Source: Clostridium zeae
GTDB lineage: Bacteria > Bacillota > Clostridia > Clostridiales > Clostridiaceae
Assembly: GCF_017312485.1 (NCBI RefSeq)
Contig: NZ_BMBA01000001.1
Location: 434,001-498,000, forward strand
Direction: 5' to 3'
DNA length: 64,000 bases
Position numbers and translations under genes: made by a program. Below the pieces are notes generated by a model. It saw only the letters and a program-made list of their open reading frames with translations. It was not told where the DNA came from and searched no databases. How positions within the stretch are numbered: the first letter of the stretch is position 1; every line of letters begins with the position of its first letter. Shown here piece by piece: positions 35,833 to 44,835 of the stretch.

Positions 35833-36204
35833 TTACTCACTATCAGTTTTCATCTTATTGTATTCTTCCATTTGCTTTAGGTAATTTATCTGAGTTTCAG
35901 TTTTACCTGAATATTTTAAACCTTCATCAATGGTCTCAATTGCAGCTTTACCACTAACAGCATCCTGCATTTCAACCTTTAATTTTTCAAATTGCTCTCT
36001 TGTTAGCTCCACATAACTTCCACAACTCGGACAAGCAATTTGATATTTTTTCTTATATGGTATTATAGGTATAAAAAACAAGGTAAACCATGTTGTTGCA
36101 ATGCATAGTCTCCAAACGTTGGTCTGGTTACAATAATTGCAGGTACGTTCAAAAACGCCACCAATAAACTTTCTGGTTACCTTACCCCATCCCCAAATTA
36201 TCAT
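35833..36204 (-). CDS. Zinc-ribbon membrane-associated protein
   Basis: 123 residues. CNYC (about 22-25) and CPSC (about 58-61) form a split zinc-ribbon. Between them lies one hydrophobic segment (RLCIATTWFTLFFIPIIPY), the layout of the zinc_ribbon_15 group of small Firmicutes proteins. A helical C-terminus (about 70-123, LTREQFEKLKVEMQDA...QINYLKQMEEYNKM) may form a coiled coil. The function is unknown. GGAGTGATACT precedes the ATG. It is monocistronic and flanked by MITE-like copies on both sides. Confidence 0.8.
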   Translation of the reverse strand: MIIWGWGKVTRKFIGGVFERTCNYCNQTNVWRLCIATTWFTLFFIPIIPYKKKYQIACPSCGSYVELTREQFEKLKVEMQDAVSGKAAIETIDEGLKYSGKTETQINYLKQMEEYNKMKTDSE

Positions 36205-36303
36205 AGTATCACTCCTTATATATAATCCAAATAATTATAACATTTACCTGTATATTCCACAACCAAGGTTTATTATAATTAAACTGGTACTGTTAAAGAA
36301 CCG

Positions 36304-36507
36304 TGTTGAAATTAATTGGTTATTCATCCGATGCTTAAATGAGCTTACGCAAAGAATTAATATGATTTTTTCATATTTCATGGCTAAAACTGTAAACTCA
36401 CTATGTTCGAACAGTACAGTTTTTTAACGCCATTCCATCTGAAAAAATCATTTAATTCTAGTTGCTCGCTCATATAGCATCTCCTGCATAACCAATTAAT
36501 TTCAACA
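36304..36507. repeat. Most complete MITE-like element, 204 bp
   Basis: A perfect 20-bp inverted repeat begins TGTTGAAATTAATTGG at the left and ends CCAATTAATTTCAACA at the right. Inner arms are AGAATTAATATGATTTTTTCA / TGAAAAAATCATTTAATTCT and the centre is AAAACTGTA / TACAGTTTT. The whole can fold into one long hairpin. It has no ORF. It occupies the gap between the zinc-ribbon gene and the gene at 36650; outside it I see only AT-rich sequence. Confidence 0.8.
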
Positions 36508-36649
36508 ATATTCTAAAACATGATCTTATAATTTAACCTTATAAATATTATTAAAGGTACATATTTGATTAGCTCTATAGCGTACATTGAAATAATATTA
36601 TAATAACTATTAACATGTCATATAATTTAAAATGGGTGGAGGGTTTGTA

Positions 36650-36988
36650 ATGGAACAATCAAAGTTTAGAAAATTATATCTTCTTATTAATATTCCTATG
36701 ATACTGCTATTTTCTATAATATTAATTGCACCACTTTCCGTAATTGATAGAATTACTGATGTATATTATGTTGGTATAGTTGCTCGAATAATCTTGGGCA
36801 TATGGTGTGTTTTTAATGGTTTATGGGCTGCCTGTACTGATTATTATTCTTTTTTAAAGAACAATAAGTTTCAAAAAAGCAATAAAACTCCTAAATGGAT
36901 ATGGTTGTTAATTCTTATATTGGGCATTGGATGTATTATAACTGCTTTTATGGGTTATGGATTTAATGGAGTTAAGAAAACTATATAA
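36650..36988 (+). CDS. Small three-helix membrane protein
   Basis: 112 residues from the ATG with GGAGG 7 bases upstream; a longer in-frame ATG at 36632 overlaps that site. Membrane segments are LYLLINIPMILLFSIILIAPL, YVGIVARIILGIWCVFNGLWAAC and WIWLLILILGIGCIITAFMGYGF, with a basic cytoplasmic loop (KNNKFQKSNKTPK). No family recognised. Confidence 0.75.
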   Translation: MEQSKFRKLYLLINIPMILLFSIILIAPLSVIDRITDVYYVGIVARIILGIWCVFNGLWAACTDYYSFLKNNKFQKSNKTPKWIWLLILILGIGCIITAFMGYGFNGVKKTI

Positions 36989-37029
36989 AATCTTAAGACA
37001 CATTTAACCTTCTAAATAGAGTACAAATT

Positions 37030-37057
37030 AAAGGAAGTCAAAACGACTTCCTTTAAA
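37030..37057 (+). terminator. Terminator between convergent genes
   Basis: AAAGGAAGTC / GACTTCCTTT with a 5-base loop. Flanking A and T runs serve both the plus-strand membrane protein and the minus-strand DUF4865 gene. Confidence 0.8.
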
Positions 37058-37067
37058 AATGAATATT

Positions 37068-37613
37068 TTATTTCCCTTGAGATACATGAAGTATGCTATA
37101 AACTACTCCATCTATTGCTTCTACCTTACTCAAATCATCTATAAAATAAAATATGTTGTATCTCCATTTTTCAGGACTATAGATAACAATGTATTCTGCA
37201 CCATTAATTTTAGGCATATTTTCTTTTATTATATCGCTTAAACCTTTCAAGCTTTCTCGAACCTCTATTTCTCTTTCCACTTCAAATAAATATTTAATTT
37301 CTTTTATATTGTCACTTGTTGTATCAGTTAGTGGTATTCCAATATTTACATGCTGCCATCCGAAGGAAGAAATGATATTATCGTAAAAGCCGTCAAATAA
37401 AAACTTATTCATCCCTTTGCTATCCTTCCAAAGGTACAACGGACAATAGCTGTTACTGAAATTATTGTTAGTGCCTTTTTCTGTTATTAGGTATAGCTTA
37501 AACTTTAAACTTTCAAAGCCATCAGTTTTATGACCATTATTCTTTACTCTATTTTTTATTATGTCCATATCATAGTCACTTGGTAATATAATCTTATACT
37601 GCATTCCAATCAT
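37068..37613 (-). CDS. DUF4865-family protein
   Basis: 181 residues, soluble. It begins MIGMQYKIILPSDYDMDIIKNRV, the typical opening of DUF4865 proteins. Further motifs are LYLWKDSKGMNKFLFDGFYDNII and FGWQHVNIGIPL, which suggest a ferredoxin-like alpha/beta barrel related to small monooxygenase or dabb-type folds (inference). Genes of this family are commonly divergent from a LysR regulator, as here. AGGTGGGACTATAG precedes the ATG. The biochemical role is unknown. Confidence 0.78.
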   Translation of the reverse strand: MIGMQYKIILPSDYDMDIIKNRVKNNGHKTDGFESLKFKLYLITEKGTNNNFSNSYCPLYLWKDSKGMNKFLFDGFYDNIISSFGWQHVNIGIPLTDTTSDNIKEIKYLFEVEREIEVRESLKGLSDIIKENMPKINGAEYIVIYSPEKWRYNIFYFIDDLSKVEAIDGVVYSILHVSQGK

Positions 37614-37757
37614 CTATAGTCCCACCTTATCGTTTATCCATATTTTAAAATAAGTATTTCTAGTTTTAACGAATGACTAAAGCTAAATACGTTACTTATT
37701 CCACTTTTAGTTTAACTCCAGATTTATAAGTAGTATAATACTTATTAATAATATCCG

Positions 37758-37776
37758 ATATCACTTTTAGTGATAT
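37758..37776. promoter_or_regulatory. Inverted repeat ATATCAC-N5-GTGATAT, candidate LysR operator
   Basis: Perfect 7-bp arms around TTTTA in the 313-bp space between the divergent LysR and DUF4865 genes. It contains the T-N11-A pattern favoured by LysR proteins. The rest of the space is AT-rich. Confidence 0.5.
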
Positions 37777-37926
37777 ACAGTTTTTTAGCGATAATCTTTA
37801 GAACATGACATTATTAAACATCAATGTTATGATAAAATGAATATAAAATTTATTATATTTATTTAAAATAATGATAATATATAGAGATTTAAATACATAT
37901 TATGATAACTTTGAAAGGTCACTAAC

Positions 37927-38790
37927 ATGGAGATTAATGATTTAAGAATATTTCAAATGGTCGCCAACGAAAAATCTATTTCAAAAGCAGCCTTTAAGCT
38001 CGGATACGCACAATCCAATATTACAATGAGAATTAAAGTACTTGAAAATGAATTGAATACTTCATTATTTGTAAGAAACAATAAAGGCACACTTCTTACT
38101 TTAGATGGTGAGAAGCTTCTTCGGTATGCTGATAAAATTCTTAATTTAGTGGATGAAGCTACCGAAGATTTTAAGAAGCCTAATAATTTAAATACTAAGC
38201 TTACCATTGGAGCTACTCAGACCATTTCTTCATTTTTAATACCAAATTTGTTTTATTTATTTCATAAAAAAAATCCTACAGTAGCTTTATCTTTAAAGAC
38301 AGAAAGGCAAGAGGTTCTTTTAGATATGCTAACAAAAGGGGATATTGAGGGCATATTTATATATGATAACTGTGTAATTAAGCAAGTTAAAGAAATAGTT
38401 AACTTTACAGAAGAAATAGTTCTAATATCTGCTTCTGCTATTGATGACATTAAAAATATAAGAACTCCAATAATAGTAAATACTGATAACTTCTGTCCCT
38501 ATCATAAGCTTCTAATAAAGTGGTTTGTACATAACCATGCAAAACCTTCAAGCATTATTGCATTTGATACCTTAGAAGCTATTCTTAGAGGAGTATCTTC
38601 TGGACTAGGAGTAAGCCTTTTACCCCAAAGTTCTCTTCCAGATACCCATAACTTTCATGTATATAATCTTGAAGAGGGCTTCGATAAAGTTAATATTAAG
38701 TTTATAGTAGATAGTAATAAAAAAAGTTCTGATGCTTTAAAAGATTTTATTTCTATTTCATTTGAGCATGTAGCTATAAACAAGACGTAG
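37927..38790 (+). CDS. LysR-family transcriptional regulator
   Basis: 287 residues. N-terminal HTH (NDLRIFQMVANEKSISKAAFKLGYAQSNITMRIKVLENELNTSLFVRNNKG, about 3-55), linker helix, and a two-lobed effector-binding domain (about 90-285; LTIGATQTISSFLIPNLFYLF, GIFIYDN, AILRGVSSGLGVSLLPQSSL). It likely controls the divergent DUF4865 gene and itself through the inverted repeat at 37758. AAAGG precedes the ATG. Confidence 0.92.
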   Translation: MEINDLRIFQMVANEKSISKAAFKLGYAQSNITMRIKVLENELNTSLFVRNNKGTLLTLDGEKLLRYADKILNLVDEATEDFKKPNNLNTKLTIGATQTISSFLIPNLFYLFHKKNPTVALSLKTERQEVLLDMLTKGDIEGIFIYDNCVIKQVKEIVNFTEEIVLISASAIDDIKNIRTPIIVNTDNFCPYHKLLIKWFVHNHAKPSSIIAFDTLEAILRGVSSGLGVSLLPQSSLPDTHNFHVYNLEEGFDKVNIKFIVDSNKKSSDALKDFISISFEHVAINKT

Positions 38791-38800
38791 TATATGTATA

Positions 38801-38998
38801 GATGTATCACTTCTAACCGAAATTTATTTTTAAAACTCTCACGGCTTCTGGTGAGAGAATTTAAAAATAATAAGTTTTATTACGAAGTGGTACATCAATA
38901 TAACAATGAACCACTTCAATCCAAAATCTATTTTCAAAACTCCTCTGGGTTCTGAGAGGAGTTTTTGAAAATATAAATTTAAGTATTAAGTGGTTCAT
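38801..38998. repeat. Two adjacent long hairpins of the same design
   Basis: Unit 1 (38801-38896) has outer arms GATGTATCACTTC / GAAGTGGTACATC and inner arms ACTCTCAC / GTGAGAG. Unit 2 (38907-38998) has outer arms TGAACCACTTC / AAGTGGTTCAT and inner arms AAAACTCCTCT / AGAGGAGTTTT. The units are similar but not identical. They lie between convergent genes and probably terminate transcription from both sides. Confidence 0.65.
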
Positions 38999-39039
38999 AT
39001 TAATTCAGATGGCGCCAGCATACACAGTATTATATTATG

Positions 39040-39903
39040 TTATTGATAACATCTAACCTTATCTACATCATTAAACAAATCAATCTTATGATAAATAACT
39101 TCCTTCATTGCAGCAATGCATGGTGGATATATTGCATTTGGCTCACGAATACCTTCATCCTCTAAAACTTCTCTGCATTTTCTATAAAATGCTTCTTTTA
39201 TATCACTTGATATATTTATCTTGGATACCCCAAGCTTTACAGACTGAGCTATTTCTTCATCTGGGTTTGATGATCCCCCATGTAGTACTAGTGGTATATT
39301 TACTGTATCTCTTAAAACCTTTAATAAATCTAATTTAAGTTCTGGTTTCATATTCTTAGGATAGATTCCATGTGCTGTTCCGATGGCTATTGCAAGAGTA
39401 TCAACCCCAGTCCTCTGAACAAACTCCTTTGCCATTTCTGGATCTGTATATATTATCTTACTAGCTCCATACTCTCCTCCATTTCCAGTAGTACCTATAG
39501 TACCAAGTTCAGCTTCTACAGATACATTTACTGGATGTGCTGCTTCTATTACTTTCCTTGTGATTGCAATATTTTCTTCAAAAGACATATGGGATGCATC
39601 AATCATTACTGATGTAAAACCACATCTTATAGCTCTCATTACTTGCTCGAAGGTTGCACCGTGATCAAGATGAATTACTACTGGGAAATCAGCCTTGTTC
39701 GCTTCTTCAACAACACTAGCAACAAAACTATCTTCTACAAAAGATAACTCATCTGGATGTATCGCTATTATAACAGGTGCTTGCTTTTCATGACATGCTT
39801 CCATTACACCCTTTAAAATCATGCAACTGCTTGTATTAAATGCTGGAACAGCAAAACCATTTTCTTGTGCTACTACTAATAATTCTTTCATATTCATTAA
39901 CAT
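39040..39903 (-). CDS. Class II fructose-/tagatose-bisphosphate aldolase-like protein (1)
   Basis: 287 residues, zinc-dependent TIM-barrel aldolase. Zn-binding His residues lie in IHLDHGAT (about 85), TAHGIYP (about 182) and VLHGGSSN (about 211). Phosphate-binding motifs are GGSSN and KINISSDI. The acidic catalytic segment EAELGTIGTTGNGGE is present. It would cleave a ketose phosphate to dihydroxyacetone phosphate and an aldehyde; whether the substrate is a 1,6-bisphosphate or a 1-phosphate is open. It is last in the PTS operon. AAAGGAG lies about 9 bases before the ATG. About 39% of positions in short aligned motifs match the next aldolase by eye, so they are old paralogs. Confidence 0.88.
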   Translation of the reverse strand: MLMNMKELLVVAQENGFAVPAFNTSSCMILKGVMEACHEKQAPVIIAIHPDELSFVEDSFVASVVEEANKADFPVVIHLDHGATFEQVMRAIRCGFTSVMIDASHMSFEENIAITRKVIEAAHPVNVSVEAELGTIGTTGNGGEYGASKIIYTDPEMAKEFVQRTGVDTLAIAIGTAHGIYPKNMKPELKLDLLKVLRDTVNIPLVLHGGSSNPDEEIAQSVKLGVSKINISSDIKEAFYRKCREVLEDEGIREPNAIYPPCIAAMKEVIYHKIDLFNDVDKVRCYQ

Positions 39904-39997
39904 ACTGATACTCTCCTTTAAATAACTTTTATATTTTGAAATTTTTTTGCTTTACCTAATAGTTAAAAAAATCTCTATTTATGAGACTTGTACACCT

Positions 39998-40852
39998 TTA
40001 TTTATTTTTACCTGTAGATCCTGCTAACCTTATATAATACCTAACTAGATTTACGCTATCCTTTTCTATGCTGTGAATTAAAGAATAAAAGTTTATATCA
40101 GGATTTGCTTCTAGCTGCGACTTTACACTATCACGGCATGCATTCATAAAATCGCAACCTACATTTATCTTGTTAATTCCGTATTTTACAGCACCTTTTA
40201 TATTTTCTTCACCAGAACCTGATCCACCATGAAGTACAAGTGGCATATTAGTTAGTTTCTTTATTGTTTTCAATCTATCAAAATCAAATTTTGGAACCAT
40301 CCCGTCAGGATAATTTCCATGGGAAGTACCTACAGATATAGCTAAAGCATCTATCCCTGTCTCTTCCACAAATCTCTTTGCTTCAAGTGGATTTGTATAC
40401 ATATCATCTGAAGAGAATTCTCCACCTTCTGTAGCACCTAGACACCCTATCTCACCTTCAACACTAGCGCCTAATGCATGCGCATAATCTGCTATTTCTT
40501 TGGTCATTTTTATATTTCCTTCTAAATCAAATCTAGAAGCATCTACCATTACAGATGAAAAACCATCATTCAGTGCCTTTATTAAATATTCTTTCTCTTG
40601 ACCATGATCAAAATTTAAAGCAACATTCACACTTGCTCTATCCGCTAAAGTCTTTACTATTGGTGTTATTAACTCACTATCGCAATGATTAATCAAATGC
40701 TCCTGATAAAGATTAACTATAATTGGTGCTTGCTCGAGTTCTGCTGCTGCTATTACAGTTCTGGCTGTCTCAACATTAAAGCAATTTATCGCCATCACCG
40801 CATAGTTTTCTTTATTGGCTTTATCTAACATTTCTTTCATAGAAACATACAT
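39998..40852 (-). CDS. Class II fructose-/tagatose-bisphosphate aldolase-like protein (2)
   Basis: 284 residues, same fold. Zn ligands lie in LNFDHGQEKE (about 83), SVGTSHGNYP and PLVLHGGSGSGE. The catalytic segment is EGEIGCLGATEGGE and phosphate-binding is KINVGCDF. The C-terminal tail differs from the partner (NLVRYYIRLAGS). Two aldolases side by side suggest either a heteromer, like catalytic KbaY/GatY with a helper, or two specificities. Here both copies keep the Zn histidines. It is 36 bp after the IIC gene in the same direction. AGAGGTGAGTTAGC precedes the ATG. Confidence 0.88.
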   Translation of the reverse strand: MYVSMKEMLDKANKENYAVMAINCFNVETARTVIAAAELEQAPIIVNLYQEHLINHCDSELITPIVKTLADRASVNVALNFDHGQEKEYLIKALNDGFSSVMVDASRFDLEGNIKMTKEIADYAHALGASVEGEIGCLGATEGGEFSSDDMYTNPLEAKRFVEETGIDALAISVGTSHGNYPDGMVPKFDFDRLKTIKKLTNMPLVLHGGSGSGEENIKGAVKYGINKINVGCDFMNACRDSVKSQLEANPDINFYSLIHSIEKDSVNLVRYYIRLAGSTGKNK

Positions 40853-40888
40853 GCTAACTCACCTCTTTTAGTTCAATATCAAAGTATC

Positions 40889-41965
40889 CTAATTAGTTTT
40901 AATGCTATCTAGATCAAGCTCTTCTTCCTCTTCAACAACAATTGCATCTTCTTTTGCATCCTTCTTTAAGAATACAAGCAACAATGCTGTCACAAGAGAT
41001 CCTACTCCAAGTGCTATTAGAAAACCAATTGGATTTTGCATTGCAGGTACTATGAACATTCCTCCAGAAGGTACAGGCGATCCTACATTTAACAACATTA
41101 TAAGTGCTCCACCAACTGCTGCCCCTATAGAACATGAAGCTATTACTCTTATTGGATCAACTGCTGCGATTGGAATTACCCCCTCAGTTATCATACATAT
41201 TCCCATTGGGAAAGCTATCTTTATATTGTCAGATTCACTCTTATTATATCTTGATCTCTTTATAAGCCATGATAATGTTACTCCAAATGGAGGTATCATA
41301 GAAGCACATACCTTTATAGCTTCTGGTCCATATATTTTATTTACAAGTAAGCCATCAGCAAATAATGATGCAACTTTGTTTACTGGACCTCCGAAGTCAA
41401 AGGCTGCCATTGCACCCATAACCATTCCGAATACAACCTTTGATCCACCACTCATATTTACAAGTAAACTTTCAAGTGCTCTTGAAGCTGAAGCTATTGG
41501 TGCACCGATTACGAAAAACATTATTAGACCAATAACAATTGAAGAAAGTAAAGGAATTATCATCATAGGCATAAGGCCTTGCGCCCATTTAGGCACTTTA
41601 AGGTTTTTCTTTAGATAACTTACAAAATAACCTGCAAGATAACCTCCTAGCATACCACCTAAGAAACCAGCATGCATAGCGTTAGCGATCATACCCATCA
41701 ATAAACCAGGTGCAATACCAGGCCTGTCAGCTATTGAATAAGCTATTGCAGCACCCATAACACCAGGTAGAAGCTGCATACCAAACACACCAAGGCTTAC
41801 TGCTGCCTGCCAAACACTGTAGGATGCTGAGTAATCGGAAATAACAGAAGGATTTCCACCAGCCAAGTTACCAATTGCGATTAAAAGACCTGATGCCACA
41901 ACTAAAGGAAGCATAAAAGAAATACCAGTTAATGCATGTTTTTTTAGTTGAAGATTCTTTAACAT
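40889..41965 (-). CDS. PTS fructose-family EIIC permease
   Basis: 358 residues with about nine to ten membrane helices. The fructose-type signature is clear: KKHALTGISFMLPLVVASGLLIAIG, RPGIAPGLLMGMIANAMHAGFLGGMLGGYLAGY, AMAAFDFGGPVNKVASLFADGL and ITEGVIPIAAVDPIRVIASC. The C-terminal tail is acidic (VVEEEEELDLDSIKTN). It works with the IIB at 42020 and EIIA domain of the regulator at 42439. The sugar is a fructose-like ketose by family only. Confidence 0.92.
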   Translation of the reverse strand: MLKNLQLKKHALTGISFMLPLVVASGLLIAIGNLAGGNPSVISDYSASYSVWQAAVSLGVFGMQLLPGVMGAAIAYSIADRPGIAPGLLMGMIANAMHAGFLGGMLGGYLAGYFVSYLKKNLKVPKWAQGLMPMMIIPLLSSIVIGLIMFFVIGAPIASASRALESLLVNMSGGSKVVFGMVMGAMAAFDFGGPVNKVASLFADGLLVNKIYGPEAIKVCASMIPPFGVTLSWLIKRSRYNKSESDNIKIAFPMGICMITEGVIPIAAVDPIRVIASCSIGAAVGGALIMLLNVGSPVPSGGMFIVPAMQNPIGFLIALGVGSLVTALLLVFLKKDAKEDAIVVEEEEELDLDSIKTN

Positions 41966-42019
41966 ATTGATTTTCCCCCTAACAAAATATTATAGAATTA
42001 CGTTTTATTTGAATAATAT

Positions 42020-42331
42020 TTACAGTCCTAGGTCTTTTTGAATTTTATTAATTAATCCCTTTGGTGATTTAATTACTACAGTAGTAGGCACATCATATAT
42101 TTTTTTACCAGCAAATCTTTCTCTACCACTGACTTTTATGTCGGCTGCTATTATCACCACATCAGCCTCTTTTATTTCGGCCTCAGTTAATTCATCTTCT
42201 GTTCCTATTGTTCCTTGTGTTTCAATATGAGCCTTATGTCCTAGCTCAGTTGCTGCACGAACTAGTTTTTCTTTTGCTATATATGTGTGTGCTATTCCTG
42301 AAGTACAAGCTGCAATTCCAACAATTTTCAT
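42020..42331 (-). CDS. PTS fructose-family EIIB
   Basis: 103 residues, a complete single-domain IIB. The phosphorylated Cys is residue 9 in IAACTSGIAHTYIAKEKL. GHKAHIETQGTIGTEDELT and VIIAADIKVSGRERF complete the family signature. It accepts phosphate from EIIA (probably the C-terminal domain of the regulator) and passes it to sugar bound by IIC, 54 bp downstream. GGAGAAAAAAT precedes the ATG. Confidence 0.93.
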   Translation of the reverse strand: MKIVGIAACTSGIAHTYIAKEKLVRAATELGHKAHIETQGTIGTEDELTEAEIKEADVVIIAADIKVSGRERFAGKKIYDVPTTVVIKSPKGLINKIQKDLGL

Positions 42332-42374
42332 ATTTTTTCTCCTTTCTATTTAGCCATACCAAATTTATATTTTT

Positions 42375-42427
42375 AATTCTTTGCGTAAGCTCATTAAAGC
42401 GTTAGATGATTAACCAATTAATTTCAA
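42375..42427. repeat. Right-half fragment of the MITE-like family
   Basis: AATTCTTTGCGTAAGCTCATTAAAGCG and AACCAATTAATTTCAA match the element end at 36304-36507. It fills the short space between the PTS regulator and IIB genes. Confidence 0.6.
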
Positions 42428-42438
42428 TTTGTTAACTT

Positions 42439-44835
42439 TTAATTGCCATTACCTGCGAAAATATTGTATATTTCATTTGATGTATTAGCTAATTTTAATC
42501 TTTCGCAAATCTCATCGTCACCTAATTTTGTTGCTACCTGCGAAAGTAATCTAATATGATTACTAGTTTTATCTTCATCAGTCACTGCGAACAAAATAAT
42601 GAAATTTACTGGCTGGTCATCAAGAGAATCCCATTCTATTGGACATTTTGTTCTGCCGATAGCTAAACAAGTTTTCTTTACAAATTTTGATTTACCATGT
42701 GGTATAGCAAATCCATTACCAATGCCTGTTACCCCTATTTTTTCTCTATAATAAACATCTTCAATGAAGTCCTCCATGTTTGCTATTTTATCAGCATCAT
42801 ATAACATTTGAGTTAGTTCACGTATGGCTTCATCCTTGTTTCTTGCATTCATCTCAAGTTTAATAGTCTCACTTCTAATAACTGCTGCTAAATCCATTGT
42901 CTTCACGTCCCTTTCTCCTTTATTAAGAGCAAAATAATTTTTCACATCTCGCACTTTATTGCATCTTTTTAAATAATACATACTGTGTTCATTTTGGTAT
43001 AGATGATAGATTTCAGTTAAAATATTTAGTATGAGATTTGAATCATTCATAGTCAGATAGAAGGAAATTTCCCTTTTGTTATCTTCCTTATCATTCAATG
43101 ATAGAATCATGCTTTTCTCATTAGAGCAAAAACATATATAAACCTTTACATTAGCTCCAAAACAAATCTCTTCAAATTTATAATTTGTTGTATTGCCATC
43201 TGATAAACTACTCATTACTTTCTGTGATGAATAATTAAAGAAAATACAGCCTTCCTGGAGAATATCATTTATAAAATGTATTCTTATATCATCGTTAGTT
43301 TTGATAAATGTATCCTCTTTCATTAGCCTTGAGATATTATCTATATCCTTCTCACTTAAGAATGCTGATACTAATATATATGGTTTTTCGCTGATATCTA
43401 AGTGAACAGTAGATATAACAAGGTCTATATCTTTCATATCTCTTTCTTTTAGCTTTCGAGCTGACAGCACGTCTACAATTTCCCATTGAGGAAAGGCCTT
43501 TTTCAACTTGGTTACAAGAAGTTGAGATGTTCCATATCCGCTTTGACATACAACTATAATTCTTCTTTTTAGAGTTGTCCTCTCTAATGCTGCTTGAAAG
43601 TACATTGTTAGATACCCAATCTCGTCTAAACTTATATTCTTAAGCTTACGTTCATTGACTAGTAATAACACAGCTGCCTTACAAATATTTAAAGATTCAT
43701 TATATTGTTCAATTATTTCTGAAAGAAGTGGATTGCGTATCTGTATGTTATAATTTAAGCGATTGAGCATCGGCCTTATATGAAGAACTAATCCATCAAG
43801 AATTGTTTCATCTATAAGCAAATCTTTATTTATAATCGAACACATATAGCTTATTAAGCTTTTGGTAATATCACTAGCGCTATTGTTATACAAGCCTTTA
43901 TCTACTATTTGAAACTCTGCTAATTTCTCTTGAAATCCAGAGGTTATAAAATATTGATATACGTAATAAACTTCTGATTCTGGCAATTCGATGTTATAAA
44001 ACTGATTTATCTGGCTAACTAACCATCGAGCTGCCTCGTAGGATTTATCTGATTTAATTAGTTGGTAATTATCAATTGTAAAATTTTCAATTAATTTACC
44101 TTCTGCCCCTCTTTTTAGAGATATCAGAATATGCGACAGCAAATTAATATAATATGGATCTCCCATCTGATAAGAATATTGTTTTTCTAAGTTCTCAATT
44201 AGTGAACTTACATATAAAATTTTTTCATTATCAAATAATTCCTGTAATCCCTTAAGTGTTGAAATGTCCAGCCGGAAAGATAATTTCTGCATTTGGATTT
44301 TCTTATCTTCAGTATTACTATAGTCTTGAACCAATGCTGCAATTGCTTTTCTAATATTCACTTCTTGTCCTACAACCTTTGTACCAGATATGGTTTTACA
44401 CAAAGTTAGCTCAAATTTATTTATCCAGTCTTCTACATATTTCAAATCGTTTGCAATACTTGCTTTGCTTACATAATACTTGTCTGAAAGTTTTTGAATT
44501 GATGTCTCCATATTAGAAACACTGAGCAAAATCTTTATAATTTCAAATCTGCGCTCATTTATAGAGAATTTTTTAACATCACTTTCTTTAAACTGCAAAT
44601 CATTTAATAGAAGTCTATGATTTTTTGTAGATTTATTTAGTAAGATACCGCTGCCTGGCTTAGCATCAAGCTCTATTTCAAATTTTTCAAGATACTTTTC
44701 AATTATTTTCAAATCTTTCTGCAAGGTCTTGTCTGATGTCTTTAATGGAGTTGTAAAATATCTTATAGGCCTATATTCGTTCTCCAGCATCAACAATCGT
44801 ACGAATTCAATCTGTCTTGATGTTAAAATAGTCAC
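42439..44835 (-). CDS. PRD-containing PTS regulator with fused EIIA (MtlR/LicR type)
   Basis: 798 residues. Two N-terminal HTH regions (about 5-60 and 88-150; SIQKLSDKYYVSKASIANDLKYVEDWI) are followed by two PRD domains (about 180-390) with His residues for PTS phosphorylation. A GatB-like EIIB domain (about 408-490) carries Cys in IIVVCQSGYGTSQLL. After a divergent region there is a fructose/mannitol EIIA domain (647-798) with active His 713 in NGFAIPHGKSKF. It likely activates the IIB-IIC-aldolase genes when its own PTS is idle. No separate EIIA gene is seen, so this domain probably also serves transport. GTG start with AGGAGG 8 bases upstream. Confidence 0.9.
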   Translation of the reverse strand: MTILTSRQIEFVRLLMLENEYRPIRYFTTPLKTSDKTLQKDLKIIEKYLEKFEIELDAKPGSGILLNKSTKNHRLLLNDLQFKESDVKKFSINERRFEIIKILLSVSNMETSIQKLSDKYYVSKASIANDLKYVEDWINKFELTLCKTISGTKVVGQEVNIRKAIAALVQDYSNTEDKKIQMQKLSFRLDISTLKGLQELFDNEKILYVSSLIENLEKQYSYQMGDPYYINLLSHILISLKRGAEGKLIENFTIDNYQLIKSDKSYEAARWLVSQINQFYNIELPESEVYYVYQYFITSGFQEKLAEFQIVDKGLYNNSASDITKSLISYMCSIINKDLLIDETILDGLVLHIRPMLNRLNYNIQIRNPLLSEIIEQYNESLNICKAAVLLLVNERKLKNISLDEIGYLTMYFQAALERTTLKRRIIVVCQSGYGTSQLLVTKLKKAFPQWEIVDVLSARKLKERDMKDIDLVISTVHLDISEKPYILVSAFLSEKDIDNISRLMKEDTFIKTNDDIRIHFINDILQEGCIFFNYSSQKVMSSLSDGNTTNYKFEEICFGANVKVYICFCSNEKSMILSLNDKEDNKREISFYLTMNDSNLILNILTEIYHLYQNEHSMYYLKRCNKVRDVKNYFALNKGERDVKTMDLAAVIRSETIKLEMNARNKDEAIRELTQMLYDADKIANMEDFIEDVYYREKIGVTGIGNGFAIPHGKSKFVKKTCLAIGRTKCPIEWDSLDDQPVNFIILFAVTDEDKTSNHIRLLSQVATKLGDDEICERLKLANTSNEIYNIFAGNGN

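Noticed and set aside
40902-41618. Plus-strand 238-codon ORF opposite the PTS IIC gene
   Set aside because: It is antisense to a clear EIIC with the full family signature; its composition (Ser, Ile, Pro-rich) is typical of a shadow frame.
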